From Letharia columbiana (Eukaryota; Ascomycota; Lecanoromycetes; Lecanorales; Parmeliaceae): DNA of 64,000 nucleotides. Under the pieces are notes generated by a model, which did not search any database, had not been told where the DNA came from, and saw only the letters and a list, made by a program, of their open reading frames with translations. The stretch lies in assembly GCF_014066305.1 (NCBI RefSeq), contig NW_023501091.1, positions 248,001 through 312,000 on the forward strand. The letters are read 5' to 3'. Below, in pieces: positions 37,257-48,400 of this stretch (positions are counted from its first letter, which is position 1; each line of letters opens with the position of its first letter). The position numbers and the translations under genes were made by a program.

Positions 37257-38290
37257 AACGAGGCCTGGCTTTGGCTCCAGACCATCTCCATCTATACCAG
37301 GGCATTCTCAATCAGCGTTTTTGCCATTACATTCTGCATCGGGAGGCGTTACTCGGCGCTCGTGCTTACCTCCAAGGGGTGTAGTCCAATAATCAGCTGG
37401 GGGGGGGCCAGGGAGGCTTCACTGAGCTTCCTGTACAGCATACCATTTCAGCATGTCGCAACGAAAAGATGAGCTTCTCCCAAGATGTGACCATAATGGT
37501 TGGTATGTATTGATTCTATACCAGTCTCTATGTTTACAGAACCCACTCAATACTGTTATTTGATTTTTTTCGAATATGACAGTCCAAGTAATTTCCGAGG
37601 GTGTTTTCAAAGTTTCCAGAGCTCGAAGTAGTGGTGGTCAGTAGGGTGAAGCAATATCAAGGGGGAACAGGCATCCTTTCGAGCTGGCTATCTAGCGGCC
37701 AAGACAGGGGACTGGCCAGCTCAAGGGATAATAGAATGGCGATTGGCATCCTCAAAACCGAGATAGCTGTTCAATAGTGGTATCAAGTTCACAGCACAGC
37801 ATAGAGTAGTTTTGGAGATGAATGTACTCTACTGCCTACGATAAGAGGCTTCTTATCCCCACTAGTGCGGGGTTGTTTGAGGAAGGCAGCAAGGGCATCT
37901 GCTGATCCAACCCCTCCTCCATCATCATCGTAACACGAATCCCATCAACCAACTCCGCCAAACAAGTTACTTGATGGTCAGCATCCATTGCCTCGCCTCC
38001 ACCTCTCGTCCAGCTGTATTACAGTATCCCTTCACTCGTGCTCTCCCTCTCATCGGCGTACCTGCAGGTCCAGTCCCCGTGATCGCCCCAGAGAGCTTAA
38101 GAGTCATAAGGCTGCCTTGGCTGTTAACACCGAAGCCTGTCTTCCATACTTTGGGTAAGTACCATTTGCCTATCCTCGAAAAAATTGGACTCATATTCCC
38201 TCTTCCTATGACATCCACCTATATCACCTACCACACCTTCCAAAACACCTATCATACTTCCTTGCTGTCTCGCATGGTCTCGCTGACTCC
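37257..38290. other. intergenic, no gene recognised
   Basis: About 1 kb between the mannosyltransferase stop and the next plus-strand gene. The open frame 37971-38417 overlaps the start of that gene in another frame and shows no domain. A ten-base G run occurs at about 37400. Confidence 0.45.
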
Positions 38291-40957
38291 ATGCAGCGGA
38301 TTGAGGAAGACAAGCCTCATCCCCACATCGAATCTTCAGTCACCCTCAAATTCCCTACAATATTCGTACATGGTACGCCTGCCAGCTGGCTGTCCCAGTC
38401 TCAGCTCGTCACCATGACTTCCCAGCATGACGACAATTCATGTGACGATACATCGAGCTCTCTCGGAGACAGCTCCTACGACTTTGTAGACGATAGAAGT
38501 ATTGCGACAACCGATGATGAAGACCAAGATGCAATGACCGAATCCATCACCTCGAGTGATGGGCATGAATTCGACCAACCAGACATTCACCAGCTACAGG
38601 GCAGATCAGGTGATTCAGGAGGTCAGACTTCTCACAGCCAGGGCTCCGAATACTGCAGCGGCCAAGAAATCCACTCGGAGTCCAACCCTCCTTCCTCTGG
38701 ACGAGAATCAGATCTGCAGGCTACGACCGATCAAGTCCCTCTGAACAAGCTGCACGATCAACACGAGGCTATCGAATTCGTCGAGCCGAGCGTTACCAAT
38801 TTGAATTTCTCGAGGCCCATCGAGGTATCACACACGTTAAAGATAATAGACGGCCAGAATGCTACTGTCAGCAATTTCTATCTCAACATGCTAGAGCGCC
38901 GCTCTGGAAAGGTGGCCGTCACCGTTAGGCAGACGATGGCGAGCCATGGTCTTCAACTTCGGGGCAGGCCGTATAAGATCCTATACGTTGGGGACTCCTC
39001 CGTGAGAGATATCATTGTACAGAAAATTGCTACGGCCTTGGCAGCTTCGCTGAACAACAGCTCTTCCCCAAACTTCGAAAAGCCTCGACCTTCCAGATTT
39101 AATGTTGTTCCAATCTCTGCATTCGGGGAGGAAGCTTCTCCAGAAGTCGTCCTTATCGACTCGTCAGGTCTTGAGATGAGCGTTGACGAGTGCAGCTTCG
39201 CTTCTTTCGCAAGAAACGAAGGTGGAAACGACACCATCCAAATGCAATTGTCTGACGGAAGTCAAGTGGTTTCCTCTTGGTCTGTTTCGAAATTCGTCAT
39301 TTCGAATGATTGGAGGACTCCTGACATAGCGGTATTTTGTTCGTCCGAAAGGGATAGCGTTGCTGTAAAGCAGACTCGCCGCATTGCTCGATCTTTCATG
39401 AGCCGTCATGCGGTACAAACAATCGTCATCACAGCGGCCTCGCACTGGGACTCTCATGCAGACGCTATCACGTTGGATTATCTGACTCCACACATTCATT
39501 TGGAGTCTCTTGAACCTATGGGCCTGAATCGTACTCAGACCGTCCAACGCCTGCCGATTGATCTTGCGACATTCCTGAGTATCGATGCAGGCCAGATGAA
39601 TAGAAACCTCGCTTGTCTGGATGCTGCTCGCGGAGCCTCCAAAGGCTGCGTGCCTTCGAAGGTCGCGAAGTCCAGAGGAACCTCGCACGACCGCCTCTCG
39701 TTCCAAGAGATCTATGATGCATTTGTCACCGATATTCGAAAAGATGGGTTGAAAGGTCTAAACCGGTATGAGTACATGGCTGGATTTGTAGTCATGCTAA
39801 TGTCGGTACTTGGTATGGTGGTCGTTGGTTTTGGTCTCACTGGAATTTTGGGAGCATCCAGGGTCTCGAACAGCAGAGTGTTCCCTATGAGTGTTGCCTC
39901 AACTTCTGCCTTGGGTGTCTCAACTTCAACAATGGCCACCGCAGCACCGCTTTCCTTGCAAAGCTTGTCCGCTCTGACTGCAAGTTTGGCATCATCTACT
40001 CCGACTCGAGTGTCACCTGTCAGGAGTTTGTCGACTGACGTAGATATTGCTTCATTTCTACTAGATGCGTATGCTTTGGCGCCGAATAAATCGGAGCAGT
40101 TCAAGGTTCATTTCCTCGGCGACTGTCATATAGTACTTCGACCGCCCCATTGGTTCAGTAAGATGAAAAAGACTCCGAAGCTATTGATCAAGATCACACG
40201 GGGCGACAAGACTTTGGAGCACCAGATCTCAACGTTGTTCGATGGGGTATACGCGCTGCAGATCCCTCGCGAAGATTCCTACGGCGTGCTCAATGTCACA
40301 GTATGGACTGAATCCAAGCCAAAGATCAAAGAAAACTTTGAAGTGGACTTTGGGTCGTCATGGTTCAAAGTTGCAGGGTGGAAGAAGGGATCCCGCGTTC
40401 TGACGGAGTCGATTCGTGGAGATTTGAATTCGATCCAGACAAGTCTGAGCATCTTCTACGATCACACTAAGACAGGGCTTTGTAAGTCATTACAGCAGCA
40501 GAGAGCCAGGATTTCTGCTCAGAGAGAAGCCGAGAAGGCTATGCTGCACTCTCATTTTGAGGCTGCGGCAAAGACGAAAGAGCTTTTGGTAGCGCATACA
40601 AAGGGCGTAATCAGAAGCATTTCAGGTACCCTGCATGATAGCCACGCGGCTGCTTCTTATGCAATCGAAAAGCATGCGGAGAACATCACCAAAGATCTAG
40701 CAGTCTACGCCCGCAACAAGACCGCGGTGATCTCTCGACAGTCACGTATATTAGCTCAAACAGCTACAAGATCGAATGTGAGAGCACTTCGCGGTCTCGC
40801 AGTCTTCAGTCAAAGACACCTTCGAGAGACGCAGAAAAAGGCGCTCCTGATATTGTGGAAAATCGGAGGCGTGCCCAAGAAGACAATAAGAGTGAAGGGC
40901 GAGGGCAAGGGACCATCTCGTGGTGGCAAGATATTCGTTCGTCGTGATGAACTGTGA
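38291..40957 (+). CDS. large conserved-looking fungal membrane protein, function unknown
   Basis: A single exon of 888 aa from the ATG at 38291. The in-frame ATG at 38414 (CACCATGACT, good context, giving MTSQHDDNSCDDTSSS) is the more likely start. Layout: an S/D/E-rich acidic N-terminus (DSSYDFVDDRSIATTDDEDQ), then an alpha/beta-looking region with KILYVGDSS, EVVLIDSSGLE and AVFCSS that may be a Rossmann-like fold. One clear membrane span lies at about residues 496-520. After the span come an S/T-rich stretch, a beta-rich segment (KVHFLGDCHIVLRPPHW) and a long helical C-terminus ending RRDEL. I recognise no named family. The last four residues, RDEL, resemble an ER-retrieval signal but that is only suggestive. 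Confidence 0.75.
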   Translation: MQRIEEDKPHPHIESSVTLKFPTIFVHGTPASWLSQSQLVTMTSQHDDNSCDDTSSSLGDSSYDFVDDRSIATTDDEDQDAMTESITSSDGHEFDQPDIHQLQGRSGDSGGQTSHSQGSEYCSGQEIHSESNPPSSGRESDLQATTDQVPLNKLHDQHEAIEFVEPSVTNLNFSRPIEVSHTLKIIDGQNATVSNFYLNMLERRSGKVAVTVRQTMASHGLQLRGRPYKILYVGDSSVRDIIVQKIATALAASLNNSSSPNFEKPRPSRFNVVPISAFGEEASPEVVLIDSSGLEMSVDECSFASFARNEGGNDTIQMQLSDGSQVVSSWSVSKFVISNDWRTPDIAVFCSSERDSVAVKQTRRIARSFMSRHAVQTIVITAASHWDSHADAITLDYLTPHIHLESLEPMGLNRTQTVQRLPIDLATFLSIDAGQMNRNLACLDAARGASKGCVPSKVAKSRGTSHDRLSFQEIYDAFVTDIRKDGLKGLNRYEYMAGFVVMLMSVLGMVVVGFGLTGILGASRVSNSRVFPMSVASTSALGVSTSTMATAAPLSLQSLSALTASLASSTPTRVSPVRSLSTDVDIASFLLDAYALAPNKSEQFKVHFLGDCHIVLRPPHWFSKMKKTPKLLIKITRGDKTLEHQISTLFDGVYALQIPREDSYGVLNVTVWTESKPKIKENFEVDFGSSWFKVAGWKKGSRVLTESIRGDLNSIQTSLSIFYDHTKTGLCKSLQQQRARISAQREAEKAMLHSHFEAAAKTKELLVAHTKGVIRSISGTLHDSHAAASYAIEKHAENITKDLAVYARNKTAVISRQSRILAQTATRSNVRALRGLAVFSQRHLRETQKKALLILWKIGGVPKKTIRVKGEGKGPSRGGKIFVRRDEL

Positions 40958-41783
40958 GCTAGACTAGCGATTGGTGTTGGGATGGTCAAGGCGTTGGGAT
41001 GTTCTGTCTCTGTGACAATCTCTAGAGAGATCGGGTGTTTAGGGCTTATGAAAGGGGTATAGGTGATGCCTCAAGATATGGAGCGAGGGTGCTCTGGTGT
41101 CGGTCCGGTGCCCGTAATTGCAATTCTGAAACATGCTCTATGCTGTACCTCAACAACGAATCTACCTCATACGTTTGAGACAGTATTGATACGTATTACA
41201 ATGTGAGGGCTTCTCGGACAAACATCCAGTTCCTCCTGTGGGAGTTTCCGAGAATTTGTATGCATATGCCTGTTCCCTTTCCATGCCTGAGTTTTTAGGT
41301 CCCCAAGATCCTCAGTCCTTTGCCTTCTTTTGACGTAACGACCTCTGCTGTCTCGTTTTCTGCTGCATCGTAACCTCCGGTCCTTGACCTTCTCAGCATG
41401 CTCAGGTCGAAAGTGTACATCTTTGCCTTGTCTACCAAGTCAATCCTTAGATCAACAATCAAACCATAAAACTAGATCCCAACTACGTCACAATGTAGGA
41501 CAGAGGAGATGGGATCAAGCATTGGATCGGGAGCTTCAATTTCCCCTGCGTAGCATCTTGCGGATACATTTACTGTACGGGAAATACGAAGGGTACAGTC
41601 AATGGCATTTAGTGAAGTAACCCTTGATAGCAATCATACAGTAGATGTAGAAGGAAACAGGGCGAATCTCAAGTGGTAGGCCTATGTTATTCTCTGCCAC
41701 CTCCATAGGAGACACTGAAACCGGTTGCATAGAACCGCAATCCGCAGTCATGCTGCATGCTGCACTGCAATCATCAATCTAGG
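40958..41783. other. intergenic, convergent 3' ends
   Basis: About 830 bases between the stops of two converging genes. The small plus-strand frame at 41384-41620 has no features. Nothing else was seen. Confidence 0.5.
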
Positions 41784-43073
41784 TTACAATTTCTCGATCG
41801 CGTCCCTGAGGCTTTGTGAAGATGCGATCAGAGCACGAATGCTTGCCCATGTTTGAGGCTGCACAGGTGCAACCTCACGCTTCACCAGTACCACCCCTGC
41901 ATCCTCCGCTCGCGACTCTATTGTCAGCATGGGACTCCCTGGCAACGCATGCGCTTCTCCATTCTCGTCAATGAACACTATCTCAACTTGCTTCTCACAA
42001 TCGATGCTCTCCATCGCCAGCCTCATTGCCTTCAGATCCTGGCCGTACATCGTCTGCTCTTCCCACATCTTCCTCAACTCCTCCTCACAGATCTCATCGT
42101 AAGGGCTGGCTCCAACAAATCTTCTTTTCACGGAAAAAACCGCCCTCATGTCCGGTTGACACCAGATTTTATTGAACACCTTTGCTACCTCTGGCCACTC
42201 GATTTTGAATGTAGCCAGTAGGACCAGCAGGTAAGTGAGCTGCTGCCCACGTGTGTCTTTTTTGGCGACATTTGGAAAGCGTGGAACGTCGCTGCGAGAG
42301 GGAACGGGAATGGAATGAAGTTCCTGGCTGTCGACTTCTGGGTCACACCACATTGCGTCTGTGGTGCCGAGGTGAGTCGACCAGCCCCGAACAGAGAGAT
42401 TGTGTTGCTTTGCCAGACGCTGCGCTGCGGCTGCGGAAGGAGGGAGGGCGATGATAAGCGGCCCGCGGAACGAATGAAGCGACGTCTTGCAAACAGCCAT
42501 GACGTTGCGAAGGATTTCGAAGGCCCAAGAGTCGGTGGCCCACCCTTCGTCTGCGTTGAGTTGGGTTATGTACTCCTTTATCACGCGTGGTATGGCTGCT
42601 GTTCGTAGGGCTCGAAGCTGCCCTTTGAGATCTTCCGTGTCATTTTGTTGCTGTTCTAACAGACCGCCTTTGAAAATCGCGACTGTAGGTGCTTTTTTGG
42701 CCGCGAGTATAGCTGCCTCCAACTTCGTGACAGTGGCTTCTATTTGTTTGATTGTTGATACGACAGCACGGATCGCTGCTGCTGCTTCTGAAGATGCAAA
42801 CCCGCCAGACCGTTCTTTTTCCGCTTCGATAGCTGCAGCCGGGTCTTCGTTCGAGTGCTTTTCTTCAGTTTCGACGGTCTTGATGTGCTGCCGGAAGTCT
42901 TTGCTGGTAATCTTCCAGTCATTGTCAACATTCAGTAGAGCGAGTAGTTTCTTTTTCCCCATGTCCGGATGAGCATCGCGTAATGATTTGACAGCTGTAC
43001 GAATCTCTTCATCGGTGGGGTCTGGAGACTGGTTCTGAGTCTCGGTGTATGGTTGGGCCATAATGGTAGACAA
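41784..43073 (-). CDS. unknown soluble protein, 429 aa
   Basis: A single exon. An ATG at 43073 and an in-frame ATG at 43061 (MAQPYTETQNQ) are both possible. The N-terminal ~50 residues (DEEIRTAVKSLRDAHPDMGK, then KKLLALLNVDNDWKITSKDF) look like a small helical domain that several fungal proteins carry. An alanine-rich helical stretch and then a globular region with WATDSWAFEILRNVMAVCKT and CDPEVDSQELHSIP follow. No signal peptide or membrane span. I do not recognise the family and make no functional claim. Confidence 0.7.
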   Translation of the reverse strand: MSTIMAQPYTETQNQSPDPTDEEIRTAVKSLRDAHPDMGKKKLLALLNVDNDWKITSKDFRQHIKTVETEEKHSNEDPAAAIEAEKERSGGFASSEAAAAIRAVVSTIKQIEATVTKLEAAILAAKKAPTVAIFKGGLLEQQQNDTEDLKGQLRALRTAAIPRVIKEYITQLNADEGWATDSWAFEILRNVMAVCKTSLHSFRGPLIIALPPSAAAAQRLAKQHNLSVRGWSTHLGTTDAMWCDPEVDSQELHSIPVPSRSDVPRFPNVAKKDTRGQQLTYLLVLLATFKIEWPEVAKVFNKIWCQPDMRAVFSVKRRFVGASPYDEICEEELRKMWEEQTMYGQDLKAMRLAMESIDCEKQVEIVFIDENGEAHALPGSPMLTIESRAEDAGVVLVKREVAPVQPQTWASIRALIASSQSLRDAIEKL

Positions 43074-43903
43074 GTAGTCTTCGAAGTCGAGTCGAGAGAC
43101 GCGATTTTGATAGAGAGGTTTCGATTTACAGCTTGCTGGTCTTTAACCCGAAAGGAGAAACATGACAGTGAGTGAGCAAGAGATCTTCGTCGTAGATGCA
43201 GCGTGATTGTGTTTGCTTCTCATCTCAATGTCGGAGGTGCTAGTGGTTGCGGTCACGTAGAGATGGTTGCCATATAAGTAGCGGCCAATCAGAAGTAGAG
43301 CTTTCCGGAACAGTAATGTAAAGTTGAGATATTCAAGCACGCAAAGAGACCAAGACATCTTTTGTATATTTATTGGATAGACTTAGGTGATTAGTGTCTC
43401 GGCGAAAGACTTGTAAGACCTGCTATACAAGCAAGAAAAGCGGACAGAGAGCACCATTGCTTCTTGAACAGCATAGTAAATGCCTTCCAAATCACCAAAT
43501 GATATACCTGATTTGAGCCTATTTCAGGGATATCGCCCTGTTGGAGTTGGGAGCTCTCAATAACCAAAATCCTATAGGTCCACTCGACGACAAATAATGC
43601 GAGAGACGGTTGTTTGCTGAAGTGTCTAGAAGCAGGGATATATATATCGGTGATGATCCCCTGGCCTTGTGGAGTGATGCAAGGCATTTTCAATATGGAC
43701 GAAGGACAAGGTAAGCATATTTTGTTGTCGGACGTGACGAGCAGACGGAACAACAAAAAGCTTGGCGCTAGCCCGATTATGAACATCTGCACAACAGCTC
43801 CCCACATTTCTTTTCTTCACTATACACGACAACTCCTTTCCTCCTCTCCTCCCTATCATCCCTACACGAGCTTTCACATATCAGCTATCTCGCTACCACC
43901 AAC
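43074..43903. other. intergenic between divergent genes
   Basis: About 830 bases between the unknown gene (-) and YRB1 (+). Pyrimidine-rich sequence (CTCCTTTCCTCCTCTCCTCC and similar) lies just before the YRB1 start at about 43820-43860, as is common in fungal core promoters. The minus-strand frame at 43391-43807 shows no domain. Confidence 0.5.
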
Positions 43904-44907
43904 ATGTCAGAAATCAACCCGGACCCAAGCTCCACTGAGGCATCCACCACCTCGCCCGCCAAAACAGAAGAAACCCAAAAAGACTCCGCTCCTGCTGCTA
44001 CTAGCTACACCGAGATGGCTTCTAACGCCGCTGGATCAGCTACCACTGCTGCCGCCGGGGTCAAGGACAGCGTATTCAGTATGTTCGGTGGCGGGGCCAA
44101 GAAGGAGAAGAAAGAGGAGCCGGACGGCGAGACTGAGGACAGGAGTGGAAGTTCCAAAGCCAAGAAAGATGCGGAGGCTGCTGAGGCGGATGAGGGTGGG
44201 GAGGTAAGCCTGCTCTTACGTTTGCCCTGCCCAAATTCCTATCTTGTCCACTACGCAGGAAGCTGATTAGGTGGGTTTGTGTTGTATAGGACGACGCCCC
44301 CGACTCCCCAGATGTCCACTTCGAGCCTGTCGTGCACTTGACCGAAAAGGTAGAGACCAAGACGAATGAGGAGGCTGAGGAGCAGACATTCAAGATGCGC
44401 GCCAAGCTGTTCAAGTTCGATCGTGAGAGTCGGGAGTGGAAAGAGCGTGGAACGGGGGACGTGAGGTTGCTGAAGCATAGGGAGAACAAGAAGACCAGAC
44501 TGGTTATGAGGCGGGATAAGACTCTGAAAGTCTGTGCGAATCACTACGGTGAGTGCTACCCTACATTACTGAATAATGGGGAAGTGGGGGTGCGGAGAGC
44601 GAGGGGCTTTGTGGGATATGGATTGATTTATGATTGTAGTCGTGCCAGACATGAAGCTCTCTCCCAACGTGGGCAGTGACCGAAGTTGGGTCTGGAACGC
44701 AGCTGCCGATGTCAGTGAGGGGGAGCCTGAGCCCCAGACTCTGGCTATTCGGTTTGCCAACAGCGAGAGTACGTGCCGCCTTCCCTTTCCCCGGAGTTTT
44801 TGGGCGCTACTGACCAGTGCTATCCAGATGCCAACCTCTTCAAGGAAGCATTCATCAAGGCCCAACAAGAGAACGAGGCGCTGTTCACCAAGGGCGCCGT
44901 GGAGTAG
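43904..44907 (+). CDS. YRB1: Ran-binding protein 1 (Yrb1)
   Basis: Four exons, 43904-44203, 44290-44548, 44640-44768 and 44828-44907, encode 255 aa. The N-terminal ~100 residues are low-complexity (S/T/A then K/E). The Ran-binding domain follows: [40 protein letters not shown] and [20 protein letters not shown]. The join NHY-VVPDMKL leads to [20 protein letters not shown] and then to [21 protein letters not shown]. Known role: Yrb1 helps RanGAP discharge Ran-GTP from exported karyopherin complexes at the cytoplasmic side of the pore. The N-terminal extension is longer than in yeast Yrb1, which is usual in filamentous ascomycetes. Confidence 0.95.
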
Positions 44908-45421
44908 ACAAGACATGGTCTGGGAAATGGAAAAATAGAGGAGCGAAGCATTTGAGACCATGACCTACACTTGGAACGAAAAATCCTTTCAGAATTTCGT
45001 AGAGTCCAAATCATGAACCAAGACTAGGTATACTAAGCTCTCCAACATCAGCAACTTTCGTAATTGCGGATTCTGCTACCGGCTTATCACTCATCCCCGC
45101 CAAGAAGTCGCAATGCTCATGTATAGTATCGTTGTTGGCTTGACTAATTCTCTTCTCCGCGCAACATATGTGAAGAGTTACCAACTCTTCGTAGCTTTTG
45201 TCTATATGACTATGTAATTGCACAGTCACTTGCTACAGTTCCTCTAAATGTTGCCTTTACAAAACCTCCGCATATGCAATGCGAAGCGATATCCAAAGGT
45301 TTCCCATGATTCAAGAACTACCGCTTTCAACGCCCATATGTCATCATGGTCCATGGGTATCCGCTCCATTATATAATGTCCAGGTTCCTCTTCACACTTC
45401 CAAAACATTTTCCGATAGCTC
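44908..45421. other. intergenic, convergent 3' ends
   Basis: About 510 bases between the YRB1 stop and the DNF3 stop. Short open frames only. Nothing else seen. Confidence 0.5.
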
Positions 45422-48400
45422 CTAAACATCAGCACTTCTTCTTGGCAGCTTATCCTTTCCATTAGCATCATCATCACCATCCTCGTCTCTCGCATCTTCT
45501 TTCGCCTCCACTGCGAATGAGACCTTGTACTCCTGCGCTTTGACTTCAGGCTCCGAGTGCTGCCGTCTCCTCCGTGTACGAACAGTCTCAACTTCGGGCT
45601 CAGCACCACTTGTATCTCTTGAATGTCTTGGGCGATCCAGCATTTCTTGTACTTCGCCCTCCCGTTGGCGATCTTCTTCCGCCGTCCTTTGACGTGGGAG
45701 ACCTCCACTTGCATCTGCATGATGATTACCTCTGGCATGAGTAGACTCCATTGAAGCAGCTTCTTCAAATCTTTTCTTGATGGCGGGATCTTTCTCCAAT
45801 TCTCGGAAACAGTCGGCATCACTTGGAAGCCACGAGCACTGCGCTGCCTTTACGCCAATCTCCAGGACCCAGCATGCTGCCAAGACCAGTATAAGCGTCA
45901 GCCACCAAAGCGCGTTTCTGCCGAATCTCTCTAGGAAACCTTCCTTAACATCATAGATGATATTGTTGTGGTATGTAGTTGAGAGAATGATCAACCAGAG
46001 GAACCAGCCGCCGACACTGATGAACATCGAAATGGCAGAGGTATATGTCTTGTTATGCAACTCCCAGAATTGCATCTTGGTTGCAATAACTAAGATACAT
46101 GCCGTGAAAGTCAGCGCTCCCATAGCGTAAAGCCCGTTGTCAGTCGTGAACATCGTTTGCCCGAACAGGCCAAGCATGATGAAGAAAACGATGACGGCTT
46201 GCGAGGCTGCCATGGCGACCCAGGCGAGGTAGATCTTGATCTTAAACCCACCATTATGATGGCCAAGAGAGTGGTAGAGTTCGGGCACCGCCATGAGGGT
46301 AGAAGCAGAAAGATCCTGCTCAAAGATTCCCATGAAGATAACGGGGAGTGAAGTGAAGAGCGTGTTGAACAGTGATAGTGACCAGGACTCATAGAGAGAG
46401 GTGCCTGTGTAGCCTGCATAGCGCTGATACAAGGCTTGTGTAAGGTAAAACAGCATCTCCTTCCAGAAGGTTCCGAGAGTATACTTGCATGTACGAATGT
46501 AATTCCATCGACCGTGAACAAGGAGCAACTTAGTGAGGAATCGGAATTGTGCAATAGAGTAGTCAGACGTGCGAGCAGCTTGGAGACCTTCTTTCCCTGT
46601 GATGCCGATGCCGACGTGAGCTTCTTGGATCATGGCTATGTCGTTAGCGCCGTCACCGATTGCAAGCGTGATGGCGTTGTTGACTTTATGGCGGATGGAG
46701 CTGACAAGGGAGGCCTTCTGGGAAGGGGAAGCGCGGCAGCAGATGACCGTGTCGACGAGGATAGCCAAGGAAATAAACAATTTGTAGACCGATTCAGAGG
46801 AATTGATTTGAGAGAGTGTGTGGCCGTCTATTACCACAACCGAATGGGCGACGTGGCCATTGCTGATGTCGACAGTTGCAGCTGCAATGCGTTGGCTTAC
46901 CTCGCCGGTCTCGTGATCAAGGACTGTGATGGACGAGTAGTCTTTGATCAATCTGCAAGAGTGTCCTATGTTCACAGCAGTCTCGCGCTTGTCTCCAGTC
47001 AGCATCCAGAGCTTGATTTTAGCCCGGCGGAGCTTTTCGATAGCTTCAGGTACGCCTTTTTGTAGTTTATCTTCAATCGCGGTCGCTCCTGCCAGCTCGA
47101 GGTCTCTCTCCACCTGGGCTCCTGCCTTTTCGATCATCTCAGGACGGTTGACAAGACTTGTCGAGGCATCACGATAGATTTTCTTCCAAGATTCGTATTC
47201 ATCCTCTTCCATATACCTGTAGGCGTATAGCAGAGTCCTAAGACCTTCTGTGGCGAAGTCGTTGATATGTTGAAAGCACCTTTCCAGTACTGCCCCGTCA
47301 TCGACGACCAAAGCCTCTTCTACCAGCTCGTCGGCATCATCTCCTCGAAAAGATGGTCTACCATCCAGACTTGCGAGACGTTGTGTCGGACCGTAGTGCG
47401 CCGAAGGTCGGGGAGAATAGTAGATGCTGCCATTATCGACAGCAGACACGTCCACGTCAGTCTCACGATCCTTCAACCAGTCATCAAGTTCATCACGGAT
47501 TGGCTGAAGACGTTTAGCGGTCATGCTTGGGCGAGTAATGCCACCGAGGCTGGGACGATGGATGCTCATGCTCTTTCGGGTCATGCTGTCCTTCCGGCTA
47601 TTCGCTTCGCTTGCACGTCTGAGAACCTCCTGAGCCTCAAGGCTATGCCTCATGCTGACACGTTGCTCGATCTCGACCGTCTTTGCAAGAGCGAGCCCAG
47701 ACAGTCGCAGCAAGCGGATGAGAGTCGAATCCGCTCCCTTGCAGAAAACGCATATGCGATGATCGGGCATGCGTACGATAATAGACATTCTCTTTCTGTT
47801 GCTGGAGAATTCGATGACATCAAGTATTTGGTATATCTCGAACGTAGGCTCGTCGCCGGGGCCCTGAGGGAACATTTTGACAGTGATTGTTGAATTTTGT
47901 CTTTCAATCATAATGTACCCAAGATCTTGAGCAGCTCGTACCAAAGCTTGCTCATCCGGCGAAGCGGCTTGATACTCGATCTCGCCATCCCGCTTCCTCT
48001 CGGGATAACAAGTATGGCACAAAGCTATTGAAAGCAGGAAAAAGCGGACCTTCCAAGCGAATAGAGTATACGGTCGATATTGTATGTACTGCAATAGCTG
48101 TGCTGTGCCAAGCTCTGGTTGTGATGTAGGGGTCTTGGCAGACGCCTTCCAGCGAGGTCTTGTCGAGCTGTTGTGGACAACAGCCGACCCGCAGGAGGTA
48201 GGAGACATGCTTTGAGCCGCTGATGTTTCGCCGGAGGTCGATATATTGATACCTCGTCTGATAGGCTTCTTGCCTTTGCTGTGTCTTTTCTGAAGCGCTG
48301 GCTTGCGGGTGCCCTCGTTTACGGCTTCTTCTTGTACGTCTGGATCATGAAGCCAAGCTGTACCGGCTATACTCATTTTCCGAAACCGCATCGAATTATT

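Noticed and set aside
43391..43807. 138-aa minus-strand ORF upstream of YRB1
   Set aside because: No domain, no support from splice signals, and it overlaps the likely YRB1 promoter.
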